NCBI GenBank assembly: GCA_023475715.1 | Contig: JAMCVO010000498.1 | Location: 1-6,637, forward strand | From: Actinomycetota bacterium | GTDB lineage: Bacteria; Actinomycetota; Humimicrobiia; Humimicrobiales; Humimicrobiaceae | Direction of reading: 5' to 3' | DNA: 6,637 bases | Notes under the pieces: generated by a model | Databases searched by the model: none | Seen by the model: the letters and a program-made list of their open reading frames with translations, nothing else | What the model was told of the DNA's origin: nothing | Made by a program: the position numbers and the translations under genes | Shown here: positions 4,621-6,637 of the stretch, piece after piece | How the letters are laid out: each line of letters opens with the position of its first letter | How positions within the stretch are numbered: position 1 is the stretch's first letter

Positions 4621-4833
4621 ATGGAAAAAAATTTCTTTCGTGATTCACGTTTTTGGACTGGTATTGTATTTATTGTCACCGCAGTTGGATATATCGTTAC
4701 CGGTGAGAAAACATTAAATCAGTTACTTCCAGAGATAATTATAACAGTCATTGGTATTATTCAAATTGTTTTAGGAATTACAGTCAATGATCCAATTAAA
4801 GTAGGTAGTAAAGTCATTGGCGGAAAAAAGTAA
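4621..4833 (+). CDS. Holin-like two-helix membrane protein
   Basis: This 70-residue protein has a short charged N-terminus (MEKNFFRDSRF), two hydrophobic segments at about 11-27 (FWTGIVFIVTAVGYIVT) and 37-54 (PEIIITVIGIIQIVLGI), and a basic tail (KVGSKVIGGKK). Size, two helices and a positively charged end match class II-like phage holins, though this shape is not specific and no sequence family is recognised. It lies one base after the protease stop, with leader AAATTAAT before ATG, so the two genes are almost certainly co-transcribed. The operon ends just after it at a terminator. The likely role is to make holes in the cell membrane that time lysis and release the protease. Confidence 0.65.
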   Translation: MEKNFFRDSRFWTGIVFIVTAVGYIVTGEKTLNQLLPEIIITVIGIIQIVLGITVNDPIKVGSKVIGGKK

Positions 4834-4839
4834 GTAATT

Positions 4840-4877
4840 AAAAACAGCCTTGGAACTATCTCCCCAGGGCTGTTTTT
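4840..4877. terminator. Bidirectional rho-independent terminator
   Basis: AAAAACAGCC (4840-4849) pairs perfectly with GGCTGTTTTT (4868-4877). The stem extends by a T-G pair and TGG/CCA to 4853/4864, leaving a 10-base loop. The five T residues on each strand make it work both ways. It lies between the holin-like gene, which ends at 4833, and the convergent minus-strand operon, whose last stop codon is at 4881-4883. Confidence 0.9.
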
Positions 4878-4880
4878 AGT

Positions 4881-5045
4881 TTAAACAATTACAATCAACC
4901 AAACAAAAAATAAAATCCAAGGGATTAAAGCCAGAAACATAGTAATTACAAACCATTTTTCTAACTTAGACATTCTTGGTGGGATATATACTTTCGTAAC
5001 ATCTGTGCCTTGATAAAGTTTAGATAAATCATTTTGTATTGTCAT
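4881..5045 (-). CDS. 54-residue single-helix membrane protein
   Basis: The soluble N-terminal part is MTIQNDLSKLYQGTDVTKVY followed by IPPRMSKLEKW. A strongly hydrophobic helix at about 32-54 (FVITMFLALIPWILFFVWL then IVIV) runs to the end. No family recognised. It is the last gene of the minus-strand operon: it starts six bases after the stop of the four-cysteine gene, has the AT-rich leader AAATAAT directly before ATG, and stops four bases from the shared terminator. Frame integrity, operon spacing and hydrophobicity support it despite its length. Possible roles include a holin or antiholin, or superinfection-exclusion protein; none can be shown from sequence. Confidence 0.65.
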   Translation of the reverse strand: MTIQNDLSKLYQGTDVTKVYIPPRMSKLEKWFVITMFLALIPWILFFVWLIVIV

Positions 5046-5051
5046 ATTATT

Positions 5052-5243
5052 TTATCTTTTAAAATCTATTTTCTTTTCTTCAGCACAATTTTTACAAATT
5101 TGTCTATTTCTATCAAAATCACTCATATTTCCGGCAAATCTAACCCAGCCCTCATTATCAACATAAATTAATTCATAATAATAAGCATCTTTATCGGTTA
5201 ATTCTCTATTACAACAATCACATTTTATTAATTTCTTTTTCAT
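5052..5243 (-). CDS. Small four-cysteine zinc-binding protein
   Basis: This 63-residue protein has knuckles CDCC (C8, C11, with C10 between) and CKNC (C50, C53) flanking an aromatic middle (DAYYYELIYVDNEGW). It is basic at both ends. The layout is a zinc-finger or treble-clef-like minimal protein, common among phage hypothetical genes. Function unknown. The start lies 19 bases after the rtcB stop and the stop lies six bases before the next start, so it is in the rtcB operon. A partnership with RtcB is only suggested by position. Confidence 0.7.
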   Translation of the reverse strand: MKKKLIKCDCCNRELTDKDAYYYELIYVDNEGWVRFAGNMSDFDRNRQICKNCAEEKKIDFKR

Positions 5244-5262
5244 ATAAACATTTTAATAATAA

Positions 5263-6456
5263 TTATCCTTTTATTACCGCTAATGGCGTAAGCTCAACTA
5301 AAATTTCTACTAAGTCTTTTTGATTTTCCATTACGGTCGATATATCTTTATACGCACCAGCGGCTTCATCTAAATCATGGATGCCGCGAATAGCGTGGAT
5401 AATTCCCTGATCATCTAACTTTTTAATTTCTTCTTCAAGGTTAAGTCGGCGTTCAGCATCTTTTCTGCCCATTGCCCGGCCTGCACCATGAGAGCAAGAG
5501 TTGAACGAATCCCTATTTCCCTTGCCCCGAACGATATAACTCTTGGTTCCCTGGCTGCCTGGAATAATTCCAATAGTATCTTTTGTTGCCAAAGTTGCAC
5601 CTTTTCTGTGGACGACCACGTTTTGTCCAAAGTGATTTTCGATTTTTGCATAGTTATGAGCGATATTAATTATTGGGTCAAAATGTATCCCAGAGTGTTT
5701 TTCGATACCTTTTCCCAAGTCATCAAAAATATTAATAATTCTATCCATCATTAATTTACGATTAACTAAAGCAAAGTCAACACAGTATTGCATCTCTCTT
5801 AAATACGCCTTACCTTCATCTGAATCAAGAGGTAAAAATGCTAATTCCCATTCTTTAGGAACTGAACTATGCCATTTCTGATTTAATTCAACCGCTAGTT
5901 TATTATAATAATCGGCAACTTGCTTGCCTAAGTTTCTTGAGCCACTGTGTATCATAATCCAAACATGACCATCTGAACCTTTTTGAATTTCAATGAAATG
6001 ATTACCCCCACCAAGAGTTCCAATTTGAGTTAAAGCATTATCATATTCTTGGTTACAAATTGATGTAGTAATATATTCTATACCTTTAGGATTATATTCT
6101 GGCATTAAACTTATATCTTGCTTTTCTTTATGATGATTAAATCCTAGTGGTATTTGCTTCCGTATTTCACCCATAATCTTTTTAAGTGTGTCTTTATCAA
6201 TTTCCGTTAAAGAAGTCTTAACCGCACACATTCCACATCCAATATCGACACCAACAGCGTTTGGAATTACCACATCTTGAGTAGCCAATACACCGCCAAT
6301 CGGCATACCATAACCCTGATGGCAGTCCGGCATAATAGCAATATGCTTAAATGCAAACGGTAAATTTGCTAGATGTTTAACTTGTTCCATCGCTCCATCT
6401 TCAATATCATCAAGCCACATTTTAATTGGAATTTTTTCGGTTGTGATTATTTGCAT
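5263..6456 (-). CDS. rtcB: RtcB-type RNA-splicing ligase (3'-phosphate/5'-OH)
   Basis: RtcB joins RNA 3'-phosphate or 2',3'-cyclic phosphate ends to 5'-OH ends using GTP and manganese. At 397 residues this is close to the E. coli protein (408) and complete. Seen in order: MPDCHQGYGMPIGGVLA (42-58), GVDIGCGM (69-76) with metal ligands D71 and C74, GTLGGGNHF (147-154) with H153, HSGSRNLG (170-177) with H170, IAHNYA (265-270) with H267, VVHRKGAT (281-288), GSQGTKSYIVRG (300-311), SHGAGRAMGR (322-331) whose H323 is the guanylylated residue, and DEAAGAYKDI with a final PLAVIKG. All catalytic residues are present and there is no intein. The start overlaps the upstream partial gene by ten bases, so translation is probably coupled. 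In phages such ligases are thought to repair RNA cut by host defence nucleases; here no kinase or phosphatase partner is visible. Confidence 0.97.
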   Translation of the reverse strand: MQIITTEKIPIKMWLDDIEDGAMEQVKHLANLPFAFKHIAIMPDCHQGYGMPIGGVLATQDVVIPNAVGVDIGCGMCAVKTSLTEIDKDTLKKIMGEIRKQIPLGFNHHKEKQDISLMPEYNPKGIEYITTSICNQEYDNALTQIGTLGGGNHFIEIQKGSDGHVWIMIHSGSRNLGKQVADYYNKLAVELNQKWHSSVPKEWELAFLPLDSDEGKAYLREMQYCVDFALVNRKLMMDRIINIFDDLGKGIEKHSGIHFDPIINIAHNYAKIENHFGQNVVVHRKGATLATKDTIGIIPGSQGTKSYIVRGKGNRDSFNSCSHGAGRAMGRKDAERRLNLEEEIKKLDDQGIIHAIRGIHDLDEAAGAYKDISTVMENQKDLVEILVELTPLAVIKG

Positions 6457-6637
6457 AATAATTTTATTTCATTTATTTTTTTCTGACATTCAATTTCCCA
6501 ATCTTTATCAAAATCTTTTAAATTTATTTCAAATTCTTTCCATTCTTTATTAACCGAATAACATGCCGGATAATTATCTTCCCAAGGAATAGGGCAAGAA
6601 CATCCACTATCAAAACCCCAAATAAAATTATTATGCA
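6447..6637 (-). CDS. GCSCP-motif hypothetical protein, N-terminus beyond window
   Basis: The minus-strand frame is open to the right edge and gives the last 62 residues of a protein. Near its visible start is FDSGCSCPIPWED, followed by YPACYSVNKEWKEF and an acidic/lysine-rich helix ending in KLLCK. Small phage proteins with a (S)GCSCPxPxE motif followed by a W-x-x-F helix are known and of unknown function; the close cysteines suggest metal binding. The stop codon at 6447-6449 lies inside the rtcB start region, giving a ten-base overlap and implying the same operon. This gene has no start within the window. Confidence 0.65.
   Translation of the reverse strand, partial: HNNFIWGFDSGCSCPIPWEDNYPACYSVNKEWKEFEINLKDFDKDWEIECQKKINEIKLLCK

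Noticed and set aside
5415..5754. Frames on both strands inside rtcB (5415-5651 minus, 5488-5754 plus)
   Set aside because: Both are shadows of the rtcB frame, whose motifs are continuous and conserved throughout.

Overview
The window looks like the late (tail fibre and lysis) end of a tailed double-stranded DNA phage or prophage, followed by the end of an opposing accessory operon. It is AT-rich and densely packed, with mostly very small genes and no gene-free stretch over 130 bases. TAA or TAG ends every gene except one, and the long genes contain no in-frame TGA, so the standard bacterial code fits. The likely host group is Patescibacteria (CPR, Parcubacteria-like). The fibre is full of Ala-Thr-Thr-Thr-Leu and Ser-Thr runs, and its last 50 residues resemble the C-terminal domain common on secreted or surface proteins of those bacteria. 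This host assignment is inference from sequence style, not a database match.

Left part, plus strand unless noted. A large tail-fibre-like gene enters from the left edge and ends at 1750. A free-standing NUMOD3/HNH homing endonuclease gene lies head-on against it on the minus strand, with the stop codons overlapping. Between that gene and the next plus-strand gene sits a compact sequence (2134-2183) that can fold into a textbook H-type RNA pseudoknot. Then come a coiled-coil protein, an XhlA-like coiled-coil plus membrane-anchor protein, a Cys/His zinc-ribbon protein and a 35-residue membrane peptide.

Middle. Positions 3110-3560 form an island of clearly higher GC (about 45 percent by hand count, against about 30 percent just upstream). 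It has two tiny zinc-ribbon genes with proper Shine-Dalgarno sequences, a tandem 11-base repeat, and a second possible pseudoknot (3517-3556). After it come a papain-like cysteine protease gene and, one base later, a two-helix holin-like gene. A strong terminator that could work on both strands closes this operon at 4840-4877.

Right part, minus strand. In transcription order: the end of a GCSCP-motif protein, a full-length RtcB RNA ligase, a small four-cysteine protein and a 54-residue membrane protein. They are tightly spaced or overlapping and probably form one operon running into the same terminator.

Taken together: the fibre would handle host binding. The XhlA-like protein, the papain-like protease and the holin-like protein form a plausible, atypical lysis set with no recognisable amidase or muramidase. 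RtcB would repair cleaved RNA, possibly tRNA cut by host defence. The least expected signals are the two intergenic pseudoknot candidates, which share an A-rich third loop beginning ATAATAA, and the protease in the position of an endolysin.
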